A stretch of 64,000 nucleotides of DNA from Cucumibacter marinus DSM 18995 (GTDB lineage: Bacteria; Pseudomonadota; Alphaproteobacteria; Rhizobiales; Devosiaceae): positions 248,001 to 312,000 of the forward strand of contig NZ_AUCR01000001.1 of assembly GCF_000429865.1 (NCBI RefSeq). The letters run 5' to 3'. The notes under the pieces were generated by a model. That model saw only the letters and a program-made list of their open reading frames with translations, searched no databases and was not told where the DNA came from. A program made the position numbers and the translations under genes. The first letter of the stretch is position 1. Each line of letters begins with the position of its first letter. Positions 9,224 through 19,134 of this stretch are shown here, piece after piece.

Positions 9224-9634
9224 ATGATCGACCAGACCAGAATGTGGGAGCCGGTCCTGCGCGCTCACCCCGATTTCACTGCCCAGTGGCAAGAGTTCAT
9301 GGCGCAATGGGCGGACCATCCCAGGGGCACGCCCCACTTCCTGCTGGTCGGCGATCTTGTCATCGAATGCACCCGCCTTCTCAAGGCTGGCGAGGACGAG
9401 ACCATCGCCGCCCTTTTCGCTGCGGTGGAGCGCTGGATCGAGGATGGCGACAAATACGTGCTTCACGCCGCCACGACCGGGTTTCTCGAAGACATGCAGA
9501 ACACCAATCTGCACGAGGGAACTGCGCCCGAAGACTTCGAACGCTTCCTCCTGCCCCAGTCAAAAATCTGGTGGGGCAAGCTCAACCGGTTCTGGCAGAA
9601 CGGCGAGCGGCTGATCGATGATCGCCAAACCTGA
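9224..9634 (+). CDS. Hypothetical acidic cytoplasmic protein, 136 aa
   Basis: The start ATG at 9224 gives MIDQTRMWEPVLRAHPDF and 136 residues, rich in acidic residues and tryptophan, with no signal peptide or membrane segment. It reads as a small all-helical protein (HFLLVGDLVIECTRLL, EDETIAALFAAVERWI). The codon use looks normal for the window. It is the only plus-strand gene in this region and is convergent with lolD. I do not recognise a family with confidence. The downstream gap to lolD is only 43 bases. Confidence 0.75.
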   Translation: MIDQTRMWEPVLRAHPDFTAQWQEFMAQWADHPRGTPHFLLVGDLVIECTRLLKAGEDETIAALFAAVERWIEDGDKYVLHAATTGFLEDMQNTNLHEGTAPEDFERFLLPQSKIWWGKLNRFWQNGERLIDDRQT

Positions 9635-9677
9635 TCGAGCCTGACCTGACTGCGCCAAGCCCGGCTCAGGACCGGCC

Positions 9678-10364
9678 CTAGAGCGTGTGTGGAACGATTG
9701 CGCCGTCCTTGAGCGTCACGATCCGATCCGCCTTGCGCGCCAGCTCGTGGTTGTGCGTGGCGATCACGCTGGCCGCCCCTTCCCGCTTGATGATGTCGCG
9801 AAAGGCGTCGAAGACGGCGTCGGAGGTGCCGGGATCGAGATTGCCAGTTGGCTCGTCAGCAAGGATCAGATGCGGGCGATTGGCCATGGCGCGGGCGATG
9901 GCCACGCGCTGTTGCTCGCCGCCTGACAGTTCTGCGGGGCGGTGTTCGGCGCGGTCAGCCAGTCCAAGCAGGTCCAGCAGGGCCATGGCGCGGTCGCGCG
10001 CGCTGTTGCCGTGCCCGGCAATGAGCTGGGGCATGGTGACGTTCTCGATGGCCGAGAATTCAGGCAGGAGATTGTGGAACTGGTAGATGTAGCCGATCCA
10101 GTGCCGCCGCAGCTTGGTGCGGGTACGATCGTCTAGCCCGGAAGTTTCTGTGCCCCCCAGGATAACCTCGCCTTCCTGTGCGCGTTCGAGCAGGCCCGCC
10201 AGGTGCAACAGGGTCGATTTGCCGGCCCCCGAAGGCGCCACCAATGCAACGACTTCCCCGGATTTCGCCGTCAGGCTCGCGCCAGTCAGAACCTTGATGA
10301 TCTTGGCGCCGTCGTCGTAATGGCGGGTGACGTTGCGCAGTTCGAGATGGGGCGTATCAGCCAT
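9678..10364 (-). CDS. lolD: Lipoprotein-releasing ABC transporter ATPase LolD
   Basis: This ATPase powers extraction of outer-membrane lipoproteins from the inner membrane. The 228-residue protein has a Walker A of the form APSGAGKST near residue 44, the signature [14 protein letters not shown] near 145, and a Walker B ending [12 protein letters not shown]. The segment [17 protein letters not shown] is the LolD-type motif. It overlaps the upstream permease gene by eight bases, so the two are one transcription unit. Confidence 0.93.
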   Translation of the reverse strand: MADTPHLELRNVTRHYDDGAKIIKVLTGASLTAKSGEVVALVAPSGAGKSTLLHLAGLLERAQEGEVILGGTETSGLDDRTRTKLRRHWIGYIYQFHNLLPEFSAIENVTMPQLIAGHGNSARDRAMALLDLLGLADRAEHRPAELSGGEQQRVAIARAMANRPHLILADEPTGNLDPGTSDAVFDAFRDIIKREGAASVIATHNHELARKADRIVTLKDGAIVPHTL

Positions 10365-11730
10365 AGCGCAGGGCCTCGACAGGATCGTACTGGGCGGCCC
10401 GCCAGGCCGGGTAGAGCGTTGCCAAAAAGCTCAGGCCCAGTGCAAGGAGGCACACGAAGACGACTTCGCCGGGATCGATCTTTGATGGCAGTTCGGAAAG
10501 GAAGAAAACCTCGGGCGGGAACAGCGACACCCTGAACACGTCCGACAGCCAGGAGCGGATACCTTCTGCATTGGCAGCAAGGATCAGCCCGAAAACCAGT
10601 CCCATAACCGTGCCCACAACCCCGATCGACGTCCCGGTGATACAAAAGATGCGCATGATCGAGGAACGCGTGGCCCCCATGGTGCGCAGCACGGCGATGT
10701 CGGTGGCCTTGTCCTTCACCAGCATGACGAGGCTCGAAATGATGTTGAAGGCGGCCACGACGATGATCATCGACAGGATGAGGAACATCACTGTGCGCTC
10801 GACCTGCAAGGCGGAAAAGAAGGTCTGGTTGCGCCGCTGCCAATCGGTGAGGATCAGCGGGCGCTCTGCAGCTTCCGCGATCGGACCCCGCATCGATTGG
10901 GTGGCATCCGGGTTTTCGAGGAACACCTCGATCGCACTGGCCTGGTAGATGCGCTCATAGGCTGCATCGATTTCCTCGTCCGTCGCGTCGAGTGGCGGCG
11001 GGTCGACGCCATCCTTGAGTTGATCGGTATAGAGCTGGAAATATTCCTGAGCGGCCTGCATCGGCATGAAGACGAAATAGCTGTCGAACTCGACCATGCC
11101 GAGTTCGAAGATCACGTTCACGGGGTAAGTCCGGATTTGCGGCGTCGTGCCGAAGGGTGTCACCACGCCTTCAGGCGAAATGATGGTCACCTTGTCACCG
11201 ATGGAAACGCCGAGCTTTTGCGCCAGACGCATGCCAAGCGCCACGCCCCGGCTGCCATCCCAACCATCGTAGCCGCCCAGCACGACCGATTTCTGCATCA
11301 GCGGCAGCTTGTTGATATCGCGGGCATTCATGCCGCGCACCGACACACCGGTCGATTCTCCGATGCCGGAAGCCAGCGCCTGGCCTTCCACAAAGGCAAC
11401 GACGGAGGTCACACCGTCAACGGTTTCGATCTTGGCAACGACGTCCTCGAAATCGGTGAAGCTTTCAGAGACCGGGAAGCCGGTGAAATGACCGTTGAGT
11501 CCCAGGATCTTTTCAAGCAGTTCGGCACGAAAGCCGTTCATCACCGACATAACAACGATCAGCGTGGCCACGCCGATGGCAATGCCGGTCAGGGTCAACG
11601 CCGCGATGACGGAGATGAAGGTGTCCTTGCGCCGGGCGCGCAGATAGCGGAACGCCACCTTCCATTCAAAACGGGAAAAGGGCCCCGGATCGCGGGGCCG
11701 CTTGGTTTCCATCATGTCGGGCGCTGCCAT
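10357..11730 (-). CDS. lolC: Lipoprotein-releasing ABC transporter permease, LolC/LolE family
   Basis: This is the inner-membrane permease partner of LolD. The protein (457 aa from ATG 11730) opens with [27 protein letters not shown]..., the typical LolC/E start. It has one N-terminal transmembrane segment, a large periplasmic domain and three C-terminal segments ending in [19 protein letters not shown]. The start lies four bases after the proS stop. An upstream in-frame ATG would extend the gene into proS and is unlikely. Only one permease gene is present, so it probably acts as a homodimer, as seen in other Alphaproteobacteria. Confidence 0.92.
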   Translation of the reverse strand: MAAPDMMETKRPRDPGPFSRFEWKVAFRYLRARRKDTFISVIAALTLTGIAIGVATLIVVMSVMNGFRAELLEKILGLNGHFTGFPVSESFTDFEDVVAKIETVDGVTSVVAFVEGQALASGIGESTGVSVRGMNARDINKLPLMQKSVVLGGYDGWDGSRGVALGMRLAQKLGVSIGDKVTIISPEGVVTPFGTTPQIRTYPVNVIFELGMVEFDSYFVFMPMQAAQEYFQLYTDQLKDGVDPPPLDATDEEIDAAYERIYQASAIEVFLENPDATQSMRGPIAEAAERPLILTDWQRRNQTFFSALQVERTVMFLILSMIIVVAAFNIISSLVMLVKDKATDIAVLRTMGATRSSIMRIFCITGTSIGVVGTVMGLVFGLILAANAEGIRSWLSDVFRVSLFPPEVFFLSELPSKIDPGEVVFVCLLALGLSFLATLYPAWRAAQYDPVEALRYG

Positions 11731-11734
11731 GGCG

Positions 11735-13084
11735 TCAGATCTTGTCACGGCGCTCGGGCTCGATGAGGGCAAGGAGGCGGGCCACAGCGGCATCGGTCGA
11801 TACTGTTTCGCGTTCGCCCGTCCGACGATGTTTGATCTCGACTTCGTTGTTTTTGAGGCCACGCGGCCCGGCAATCAGCTGATAGGGCAAACCGATCAGG
11901 TCCGCGGTGGCGAACTTCGCGCCGGCGCCGAGATCCCGATCATCGTAAAGAACTTCAATGCCCGCATTGGTGAGGCTCTGATAGAGCCCCTCATTGGCCG
12001 TGTTGCAGTCCTTGTCGCCCGGCTTCAGGTTGATCAGTGCGACCTCGAAAGGCGCGACCGAAACCGGCCAGATGATACCGTCATCGTCGTGATTTGCCTC
12101 GATGATGGCAGGCGCAACGCGGGTCAGGCCGATGCCGTAAGACCCCATGTGAACGGCGACTTCCTTGCCCTCATCATCGGTGACTGTTGCACCGAGAGGG
12201 TCCGAGTATTTCGTACCGAAATAGAAGACCTGGCCAACTTCGATGCCGCGCGCAGCGATGCGCTTGTCTTCGGGCACGGTGCTTTCGAACTCGGCCATGT
12301 CGATCATGTCCTCGGTCGCCGCATAAAGCGAGGTCCAGTCGTCGACGATCGGCTGGAGATCTGAGAGATAATCGACGTCATGGGTCGGGATCGGTTTGTC
12401 CAGAAGGTCGGCGTGGCAGAACACACCGCTTTCACCGGTGTCGGCCAGCACGATGAATTCGTGGCTCAGGTCGCCGCCAATCGGGCCGGTCTCGGCGCGC
12501 ATGGGAATAGCCGTCAAGCCCATCCGATAGAAAGTGCGCAGGTACGAGACGAACATGCGGTTATAGGCTTCGCGCGCCCGTCCGAGATCGAGATCGAAGG
12601 AATAGGCATCCTTCATCAGGAACTCGCGCGAGCGCATGGTGCCGAACCGGGGCCGGATCTCGTCCCGGAACTTCCACTGGATGTGGTAGAGGTTGAGCGG
12701 CAGATCCTTGTAGGACCGCACATGAGCGCGGAAGATGTCCGTGATCATCTCTTCATTGGTCGGCCCGTAGAGCATGTCGCGCTCATGGCGATCGGTGATG
12801 CGCAGCATCTCCTTGCCGTAGGCGTCATAACGCCCGCTTTCCCGCCAGAGATCGGCCGACTGAATGGTCGGCATCAGCATCTCATGGGCCCCTGCCCGAT
12901 CCTGTTCCTGCTCGATGATCGCTTGGATCTTGCGCAGGACGCGATAGCCCAGCGGCAGCCAGGCATAAAGGCCGGCGGCCTCCTGCTTGAGCATGCCGGC
13001 CCGCAGCATCAACCGGTGAGAGACGATTTCGGCTTCCTTGGGGACGTCACGCAGGACAGGAAGGAAATAACGGGAAAGACGCAT
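11735..13084 (-). CDS. proS: Prolyl-tRNA synthetase (short alphaproteobacterial type)
   Basis: This class II synthetase charges tRNA-Pro. I chose the ATG at 13084 ([20 protein letters not shown]), which gives 449 residues, the length of the alphaproteobacterial form that lacks the internal editing domain. Class II motif 2 is visible ([25 protein letters not shown]), as is motif 3 ([16 protein letters not shown]). It is followed after four bases by the Lol permease gene. A longer in-frame ORF starts at 13243, but its added residues look non-coding. Confidence 0.95.
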   Translation of the reverse strand: MRLSRYFLPVLRDVPKEAEIVSHRLMLRAGMLKQEAAGLYAWLPLGYRVLRKIQAIIEQEQDRAGAHEMLMPTIQSADLWRESGRYDAYGKEMLRITDRHERDMLYGPTNEEMITDIFRAHVRSYKDLPLNLYHIQWKFRDEIRPRFGTMRSREFLMKDAYSFDLDLGRAREAYNRMFVSYLRTFYRMGLTAIPMRAETGPIGGDLSHEFIVLADTGESGVFCHADLLDKPIPTHDVDYLSDLQPIVDDWTSLYAATEDMIDMAEFESTVPEDKRIAARGIEVGQVFYFGTKYSDPLGATVTDDEGKEVAVHMGSYGIGLTRVAPAIIEANHDDDGIIWPVSVAPFEVALINLKPGDKDCNTANEGLYQSLTNAGIEVLYDDRDLGAGAKFATADLIGLPYQLIAGPRGLKNNEVEIKHRRTGERETVSTDAAVARLLALIEPERRDKI

Positions 13085-13442
13085 AACGGCGCTGTGTCCT
13101 GATTCACGAATGGTGGGGGCCACAAAACGCGAATCCGCGAACAAACTCAAGCCTCGGCTTTGCCGCAGGCCCATTGGCAGCTCGCGGACACACGATTTCT
13201 CATAAGAGGCGCGACCCGGAATTTTAAGGTGACACCCGATCACAGAGTTGTTAGGGTGCGCTCCACAAAAAACCAGCGGCTAAAACGCTGATTTTACGCT
13301 GACATCGTCAAGGGAGGAGCGCTGGCTGCGCCTAGAGCATAAGACCAGCGGGATTGTCGCGGAACTATCAAGGCAGGGCGCGCGCCCTGCCTTTCTTATT
13401 TGCGGGTTTGGTGCAGCCGGGCTAAGGACAAATCCGGATCGA
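13085..13442. other. Intergenic region between proS and the DUF1467 gene
   Basis: No credible coding sequence is visible; a 67-codon minus-strand ORF here has a composition unlike a protein. The region should hold the proS promoter and leader. It also contains the palindrome at 13371-13392. Confidence 0.5.
13371..13392 (-). terminator. Perfect GC-rich hairpin, possible terminator of the DUF1467 gene
   Basis: AGGCAGGGCG and CGCCCTGCCT form a 10-bp stem around a two-base centre, about 50 bases downstream of the DUF1467 stop. The T-run is weak on both strands, so intrinsic termination is plausible but not assured. Confidence 0.4.
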
Positions 13443-13688
13443 TCAGCCCCAATAGGCCTGCAGCGCTTCAGACGAAAGCGCAAGATACATCACACCCAGC
13501 AGCACGCCCGCAATTACCGTGGTCGCGGCCAGTTTCAGCCGTAGTCGCGTGACGACCGGCGCACCGGGATCTGTGCCCTGGTGGCGCTCGCCATGCTCGG
13601 CCTGCGAGCGGTTGCCCCAGGGCAGCGTGATGAACAGGCAAATCCACCACAGAACAAAATAGAGCGCGATTGCGGTAGTCAGGTTCAT
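13443..13688 (-). CDS. DUF1467 family small membrane protein
   Basis: The 81-residue protein has two predicted transmembrane helices (residues about 5-22 and 52-70) separated by a polar loop with the conserved WWICLFITLPWG...NRSQAEHG pattern. I recognise this as the DUF1467 family, which is common in Alphaproteobacteria and of unknown function. It lies 21 bases downstream of rnj on the same strand and is probably the last gene of the nuo-birA-rnj transcription unit. Confidence 0.85.
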   Translation of the reverse strand: MNLTTAIALYFVLWWICLFITLPWGNRSQAEHGERHQGTDPGAPVVTRLRLKLAATTVIAGVLLGVMYLALSSEALQAYWG

Positions 13689-13709
13689 GGGTTCTCGAGC
13701 CTTTTGGGA

Positions 13710-15374
13710 TCAGACCTTGTGCACGAAGATGTCGACGACAGGCTTTTTGCCCCAAACAGCATTGATTTCGCCACGGACAGCACGTCGCAGGGCTTCGGCA
13801 AAGCGCGCGGGGTCGCCGCGGTGCTTGGGTGGCATGGACTTGATCACGCCCGAGATCGCATCGACAGCGACTTCCGTCAGATTGTCTTCATCGTCATCCA
13901 GTTCCGGCACACCGAGCATGCGCAGGTCCGGGCCCGAAACCACCTGCCCCTTGCCGTTGATGCACAGCGAGGCGGTGATGTGGCCGGCAAAGGAGAGTTT
14001 GCGGCGCTCTCCGACACGGGTTTCTTCAGGGTCGCAGATCAGATTGCCGTCCAGATAAACCCGCCCGGTCGGCACTTCGGCCTTGGAGACCCCCGGCGTT
14101 GGGAACAGCGTGACCATGTCGCCATTGCGCGCCTCGAGAATATTCTTGATCCCCGCATCGCGCCCCAGTTTTGCATGGGCATGCAGATGGGTCGGCTCGC
14201 CATGAACCGGAACCAGGGTTTCGGGCTTCAGCCAATCGTAGAGTTGGCGAAGTTCGTCGCGCCGCGGGTGGCCGGAAACATGCACCAGGGCATCGCGGTC
14301 TGTAATCAGTTCGACTCCCTGGTCAACCAGCATGTTGTGGATGTCGATCACTTCACGCTCGTTGCCCGGAATGGCGCGGGACGAGAAGATCACCATATCG
14401 CCCTTGGCGAGCGAGATGTCGGGATGCTCGCCGCGCGCGATACGGGCCATGGCCGCCCTCGCCTCGCCCTGCGAACCTGTGCAGATCAGGACGGTCTTGT
14501 CGCGGGGCAGATAGCCGAAGGCATCCTGATCGAGGAAATCGTCAATCCCTTCGAGCAGCCCAAGATCGCGGGCAATGCCGCCGATGCGATGGACCGCCCT
14601 GCCCGCGGCAACGACCTGGCGACCTGCCTTTTGCGCGGCACGGGCGATCGACACCATGCGCCCCACATTCGAGGCGAAGATGGTCACCGCCACGCGGTTT
14701 TCGGCCCCGGCAATGATGCGTTCAAGGGTTGCAGCGACCGCTGCTTCGGACGGACTTTCGCCGTCGCGGGTGGCATTGGTGCTGTCGCAGACCAGCGCCA
14801 GAGACTTGCCAGATTTCCCGAGCTCACGCAGGCGCGCAATATCGGTGGGTGCCCCGCCAATCAGATCGGGATCGAGCTTCCAGTCGCCTGTGTGGAAAGC
14901 CGTTCCGGCGGGGCTCTCGATGATGAGGCCAAAGCTCTCGGGGATCGAGTGGGCCATCGAGACGAGCTCGACGGTGAACGGACCTGCCTTGAAGGGCTTT
15001 CCGGCCTCCACGATGGTCGCGGGAACCGTGTACGGATAGCCGTTGGATGAGGCCTTGGCGTCGATCATGGCCTTGGCAAAGGACGAGGCGAACAGCTCGC
15101 ACTCGATATCGGGCCAGATGTCCAGGACGGCGCCATAGTGGTCCTCATGGGCATGGGTCAGGACCATGCCAACGACATCGCCGCCGATCTCTTCGAGAAA
15201 CCGGATATCGGGCAGGATCAGGTCGATGCCTGGCAGGTTGGGACCGGCGAAGGTCACGCCACAATCGACGATCAGCCATTTGCGATTGCCTTCGGGCCCG
15301 AAACCGTAGAGCCCCATATTCATGCCGATTTCACCAACGCCGCCGAGCGGCGCAAATACCATCTGGTCGCTCAA
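13710..15374 (-). CDS. rnj: Ribonuclease J
   Basis: This metallo-beta-lactamase-fold RNase, with endonuclease and 5'-exonuclease activity, matures rRNA and turns over mRNA. The catalytic motif LTHAHEDHYGA (HxHxDH) lies near residues 74-82. The beta-CASP region includes HTGDWKLD, and the motif VSGHPRRDEL appears later. At 554 aa the length is normal. Its start overlaps birA by four bases. This birA-rnj pair downstream of nuoN is the usual order in Hyphomicrobiales. Confidence 0.95.
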   Translation of the reverse strand: MSDQMVFAPLGGVGEIGMNMGLYGFGPEGNRKWLIVDCGVTFAGPNLPGIDLILPDIRFLEEIGGDVVGMVLTHAHEDHYGAVLDIWPDIECELFASSFAKAMIDAKASSNGYPYTVPATIVEAGKPFKAGPFTVELVSMAHSIPESFGLIIESPAGTAFHTGDWKLDPDLIGGAPTDIARLRELGKSGKSLALVCDSTNATRDGESPSEAAVAATLERIIAGAENRVAVTIFASNVGRMVSIARAAQKAGRQVVAAGRAVHRIGGIARDLGLLEGIDDFLDQDAFGYLPRDKTVLICTGSQGEARAAMARIARGEHPDISLAKGDMVIFSSRAIPGNEREVIDIHNMLVDQGVELITDRDALVHVSGHPRRDELRQLYDWLKPETLVPVHGEPTHLHAHAKLGRDAGIKNILEARNGDMVTLFPTPGVSKAEVPTGRVYLDGNLICDPEETRVGERRKLSFAGHITASLCINGKGQVVSGPDLRMLGVPELDDDEDNLTEVAVDAISGVIKSMPPKHRGDPARFAEALRRAVRGEINAVWGKKPVVDIFVHKV

Positions 15375-16156
15375 GAGCGAACCTCCAATTGTTCATCCAG
15401 GGCGAAGACTTCACCCGAAGATATGATCTGTTCCACACCGTCGCGGATCACCACAAGGGCACCGTTGTGATCGAGTGAGACTGCCTTGGCGGTGAACCGC
15501 TCATGGGGCAGATTGACCGTCATTTCACGCCCCATACTGAACGCACAACCGAGCCATGCCTCGCGGATACCGGCGAAACCGTCACCGCGGTTCCATTGTG
15601 CCAGGCGATGCACCACTCCACTCGATAATGCGCCAAAAAGGGCGTCGCGCTCTGCGGGCAATCCGGCTTCGGTCAAGTCGGTGGCCGGGTGGTTGGTTCC
15701 TTGCGGATGAGAGACGATGTTCACTCCCATGCCGAGCACGAGGTAGTGGCGGCCCGCATAGCTGCCCCCTTCGAGCAGAACTCCGGCGCATTTGCGGCCC
15801 TTGACCATCAGATCATTGGGCCATTTGAGCCTCACGTCCGGCGGGGTCGGCCCTGTCTGGGTAATCGCCAGCACGGCATCGCGCAACGCCAGTGCGAATA
15901 CGAAGGACAGTTGAGCGAGTTTTGCCGCCGGGCCGGGATCGGTCAGCAACAAGGACGCGTAGAGATTACCGCGGGGGGACGTCCAGTCCCGCTGGCGGCG
16001 GCCCCTGCCCGTCACCTGTTCGTCGGAAACGAGCCAGAGCGGCCCGGTTTCACCCCGGGCCGCCCGCTCGAGCAATGTCTGGCTGGTCGAACCGATCGTC
16101 ACAACATGTTCGAGGGTGAACCCCGCGAACACGGCCGGCTCGGACAGCGCCAGCAC
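15371..16156 (-). CDS. birA: Biotin--[acetyl-CoA-carboxylase] ligase
   Basis: This ligase attaches biotin to the carboxyl carrier protein of acetyl-CoA carboxylase. The 261-residue protein has the GSTSQTLLERA motif near residue 27, the GRGRRQRDWTSPRGNLYASLLL adenylate-binding region near 50-70, and LKWPNDLMVKGRKCAGVLLE near 109. It has no N-terminal winged helix, so it is the non-regulatory class I form. It starts two bases downstream of nuoN and overlaps rnj by four bases. Confidence 0.94.
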   Translation of the reverse strand: MLALSEPAVFAGFTLEHVVTIGSTSQTLLERAARGETGPLWLVSDEQVTGRGRRQRDWTSPRGNLYASLLLTDPGPAAKLAQLSFVFALALRDAVLAITQTGPTPPDVRLKWPNDLMVKGRKCAGVLLEGGSYAGRHYLVLGMGVNIVSHPQGTNHPATDLTEAGLPAERDALFGALSSGVVHRLAQWNRGDGFAGIREAWLGCAFSMGREMTVNLPHERFTAKAVSLDHNGALVVIRDGVEQIISSGEVFALDEQLEVRS

Positions 16157-16158
16157 GG

Positions 16159-17604
16159 TCAGTGCAGGCTTGCTGCGGCAATTTCCGCCATGCGCGCGAT
16201 CGGCCCACCGAAGGTGAAGACATAGGTGATCACGAACAATCCGGCGAGGCCCATGACCACGGTCAGTTCCATCGGCGCGGCGGCGAAATTGTTTTCCGGC
16301 TCATCGAAATACATCGTCCGGACAATGCGCAGGTAATAGAAGGCGCTCACAGCGCTGGCGAGCACGCCGATCACGGCCAGCCAGTAGAGCCGCGCCTCGA
16401 CGGCGGCCAGGAACACCTGCCATTTGGCGAAGAAGCCGGCAAGCGGCGGCAAACCGATCAGCGAGAACATCATCACCGCGATGATCACGGCGATGAACGG
16501 CCGCGATTGTGCGAGGCCCTTCATGTCCGAGATCTGTTCGATATAGCCCTTGTCGGATTTGAGCGACAGGATGCAGGCGAACAGGCCGATGGTCATCGCC
16601 AGATAAACCGCCATGTAGATCGCAACGCCCTGCACACCGGCCTGGGAGCCGGCGCTCAGCCCCACAAGGGCGAAGCCGACATGGCCGATGGAGGAATAGG
16701 CGATCAGGCGCTTGACGTTGTTCTGCCCGATGGCCGCAAAGGCAGCGAGCACCATGGACAGGATCGAGATGAAGATCACGATCTGCTGCCAGTCGGTCGA
16801 AATGGGCGCGAAGGTGCCATATGTCAGGCGGACGAACAGGGCCATCGCTGCCACCTTCGGCGCAGCGGCAAAGAAGGCGGTCACAGGGGTCGGCGCGCCT
16901 TCATAAACGTCGGGCGTCCACATGTGGAACGGCACCGCCGAGATCTTGAAGGCCAGGCCGGCCAGCAGGAAGACAAGGCCGAAAATGAGCCCGATCGAGG
17001 GTTCACCCAGGGCAATCGCTTCGGTGATCGCGCCGAGTTCGGTCTGCCCGGTGAAGCCATAGACCATGGATGCACCGTAAAGCAGCATGCCAGAGGACAG
17101 CGCGCCGAGAACGAAATATTTCAGGCCCGCCTCTGTTGCCCGCGCGGAATCGCGTTTGAGGGCAGCAACGACATAGAGCGAAAGCGACTGCAGTTCGAGC
17201 GCGACATAAAGCGAGATGAGATCGTTGGCGGAGATCATCATCATCATGCCCAGCGTCGCCAACAACACGAGTACCGGATACTCGAATTTGTTGAGCGCAT
17301 GCTCCTCGGCCGCAGAGACCGAGACCAGAAGCGCGCCGATCGAGCCGATCAGCACCAGCACTTTCATGAAACGCGAGAACTCGTCCTGGACGAAGCCACC
17401 ATTGAACAGCACCCCGTCGCTTGGCGCGAACAGCAGCAGGACGAGCACCGCCCCCATTAGGCCAATGGCAAGGCCGTTGATGGTCATGAAGTGGTTGTTC
17501 TTCTGGAACACCCCGATCATCAGCAACAGGACCGCGCCAATGACGAGCGCGAGCTCTGGATAGGCCGGTGCGAGGGCGAAGATATCGGTCAAATCAGATG
17601 TCAT
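16159..17604 (-). CDS. nuoN: NADH-quinone oxidoreductase subunit N
   Basis: This antiporter-like proton-channel subunit belongs to the complex I membrane arm. The 481-residue, highly hydrophobic protein has about 14 helices. Conserved elements include [20 protein letters not shown] (residues about 115-135), [27 protein letters not shown] and [15 protein letters not shown]. It is the last nuo gene and is followed immediately by birA. It lies nine bases after nuoM. Confidence 0.97.
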   Translation of the reverse strand: MTSDLTDIFALAPAYPELALVIGAVLLLMIGVFQKNNHFMTINGLAIGLMGAVLVLLLFAPSDGVLFNGGFVQDEFSRFMKVLVLIGSIGALLVSVSAAEEHALNKFEYPVLVLLATLGMMMMISANDLISLYVALELQSLSLYVVAALKRDSARATEAGLKYFVLGALSSGMLLYGASMVYGFTGQTELGAITEAIALGEPSIGLIFGLVFLLAGLAFKISAVPFHMWTPDVYEGAPTPVTAFFAAAPKVAAMALFVRLTYGTFAPISTDWQQIVIFISILSMVLAAFAAIGQNNVKRLIAYSSIGHVGFALVGLSAGSQAGVQGVAIYMAVYLAMTIGLFACILSLKSDKGYIEQISDMKGLAQSRPFIAVIIAVMMFSLIGLPPLAGFFAKWQVFLAAVEARLYWLAVIGVLASAVSAFYYLRIVRTMYFDEPENNFAAAPMELTVVMGLAGLFVITYVFTFGGPIARMAEIAAASLH

Positions 17605-17613
17605 TGAGCCCTC

Positions 17614-19134
17614 CTAGTGAGCCGCGACGGTCATCGCGCCGGTGCCCACGGCGTCGGCATAGTGTTGGACGAGGGCTTCGACCGAAGCCGCCGTCGCATC
17701 GAGAATCGGTGCCGGATAGAAGCCGAAGAAGATCGTCAGAACGATCAGCGGCACCAGGACCACCATCTCGCGGCGGCTGAGATCGAGAATGCCCTTGAGG
17801 GAATCCTTTTCGAGCGCGCCGAAAATGACCCTGCGATAGAGCCACAGGGCATATCCCGCGCTCAGGATCACGCCGAGCGTTGCGCCCACGGCGACCCAGG
17901 TATTGACCTGGAAGATGCCGATCAGGGTCAGGAATTCGCCGATGAAGCCCGAGGTCCCCGGCAGGCCGACATTGGCCATGGTGAAGACCATGAAGGCAAA
18001 GGCGTACTGCGGCATGCGTTCGACCAGACCGCCATAGGCCGCGATCTCGCGGGTATGCATGCGGTCATAGATCACGCCGACGCACAGGAAGAGAGCGCCG
18101 GAGACGATGCCGTGCGAGATCATCTGGAAGATCGCGCCCTGGATCCCGTAAACATTGGCGGTGAAGATCCCCATGGTCACATAGCCCATATGCGCTACTG
18201 ACGAGTAGGCGATCAGCTTCTTTACGTCCTCCTGCACAAGGGCCACCAGCGAGGTGATGACAATCGCGCAGACCGACAGGAAAAAGACGAAGTTCGCAAA
18301 ATAGGCCGAGGCGTCCGGGAACATCGGCAATGAGAAGCGCAGGAAGCCGTAGCCGCCGAGCTTCAGCAGGATCGCCGCCAGGATGACCGAGCCGGCCGTC
18401 GGCGCCTCAACGTGCGCCTCGGGCAGCCAGCGGTGGAATGGCCACATCGGCATCTTGACCGCGAAACTGGCGAAGAAGGCCAGCCACAGCCAGAACTGCA
18501 TCTCGGGCGGGAAGCTGTGCTTGAGCAGCCGCTGGATGTCGAGCGTGCCGGCGTTCCAGTACATGGCCATGATGGCCAGCAGCATCAGCACCGAGCCGAC
18601 AAAGGTGTAGAAGAAGAACTTGTAGCTCGCCTGGATGCGCCGCTTGCCGCCCCAGATGCCGATGATCAGGAACATCGGGATCAGGCCGCCTTCGAAGAAG
18701 ACGTAGAAAAAGGCCAGATCAAGGGTGGCGAACACGCCGATCATCAGGGTCTCGAGGATGAGGAACGAGACCATGTATTCGCGCACGCGGTTCTCGACCG
18801 ATTCCCAGCTCGCCAGGATACAGGCCGGCATCAAAAGCCCGGTCAGCACGATGAACAGCACCGAAATCCCGTCGACGCCCATGCGATAGCCGATGGCGGG
18901 CGGGATCAGCTCGACGTTCTGGACGAACTGGAAGCCGGGATCGGACGGATCGAACATCGCCCACAAGACCAGCGTGAACACGAAGGTCACAACGGTCGTG
19001 GCAAGCGCAATGCGCCGCATGTTCATCTTCGAGACCGAATCCGTGCCCGGCACGACGAGGACGAAAAGCGCCCCCACCAGCGGCAGGAATGTGACGATCG
19101 TCAGAATGTTCTGAGCGAGAATATTCGATTCCAT
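17614..19134 (-). CDS. nuoM: NADH-quinone oxidoreductase subunit M
   Basis: This is the second antiporter-like subunit of the complex I membrane arm. The 506-residue protein contains [21 protein letters not shown] (including the conserved Glu of the proton path), [30 protein letters not shown] and [16 protein letters not shown], all diagnostic of NuoM. Its ATG overlaps the nuoL stop region by one base, so translation is coupled. Confidence 0.97.
   Translation of the reverse strand: MESNILAQNILTIVTFLPLVGALFVLVVPGTDSVSKMNMRRIALATTVVTFVFTLVLWAMFDPSDPGFQFVQNVELIPPAIGYRMGVDGISVLFIVLTGLLMPACILASWESVENRVREYMVSFLILETLMIGVFATLDLAFFYVFFEGGLIPMFLIIGIWGGKRRIQASYKFFFYTFVGSVLMLLAIMAMYWNAGTLDIQRLLKHSFPPEMQFWLWLAFFASFAVKMPMWPFHRWLPEAHVEAPTAGSVILAAILLKLGGYGFLRFSLPMFPDASAYFANFVFFLSVCAIVITSLVALVQEDVKKLIAYSSVAHMGYVTMGIFTANVYGIQGAIFQMISHGIVSGALFLCVGVIYDRMHTREIAAYGGLVERMPQYAFAFMVFTMANVGLPGTSGFIGEFLTLIGIFQVNTWVAVGATLGVILSAGYALWLYRRVIFGALEKDSLKGILDLSRREMVVLVPLIVLTIFFGFYPAPILDATAASVEALVQHYADAVGTGAMTVAAH

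Noticed and set aside
13280-13483. 67-codon minus-strand ORF between proS and the DUF1467 gene
   Set aside because: It overlaps the DUF1467 gene in another frame and contains the terminator-like palindrome.
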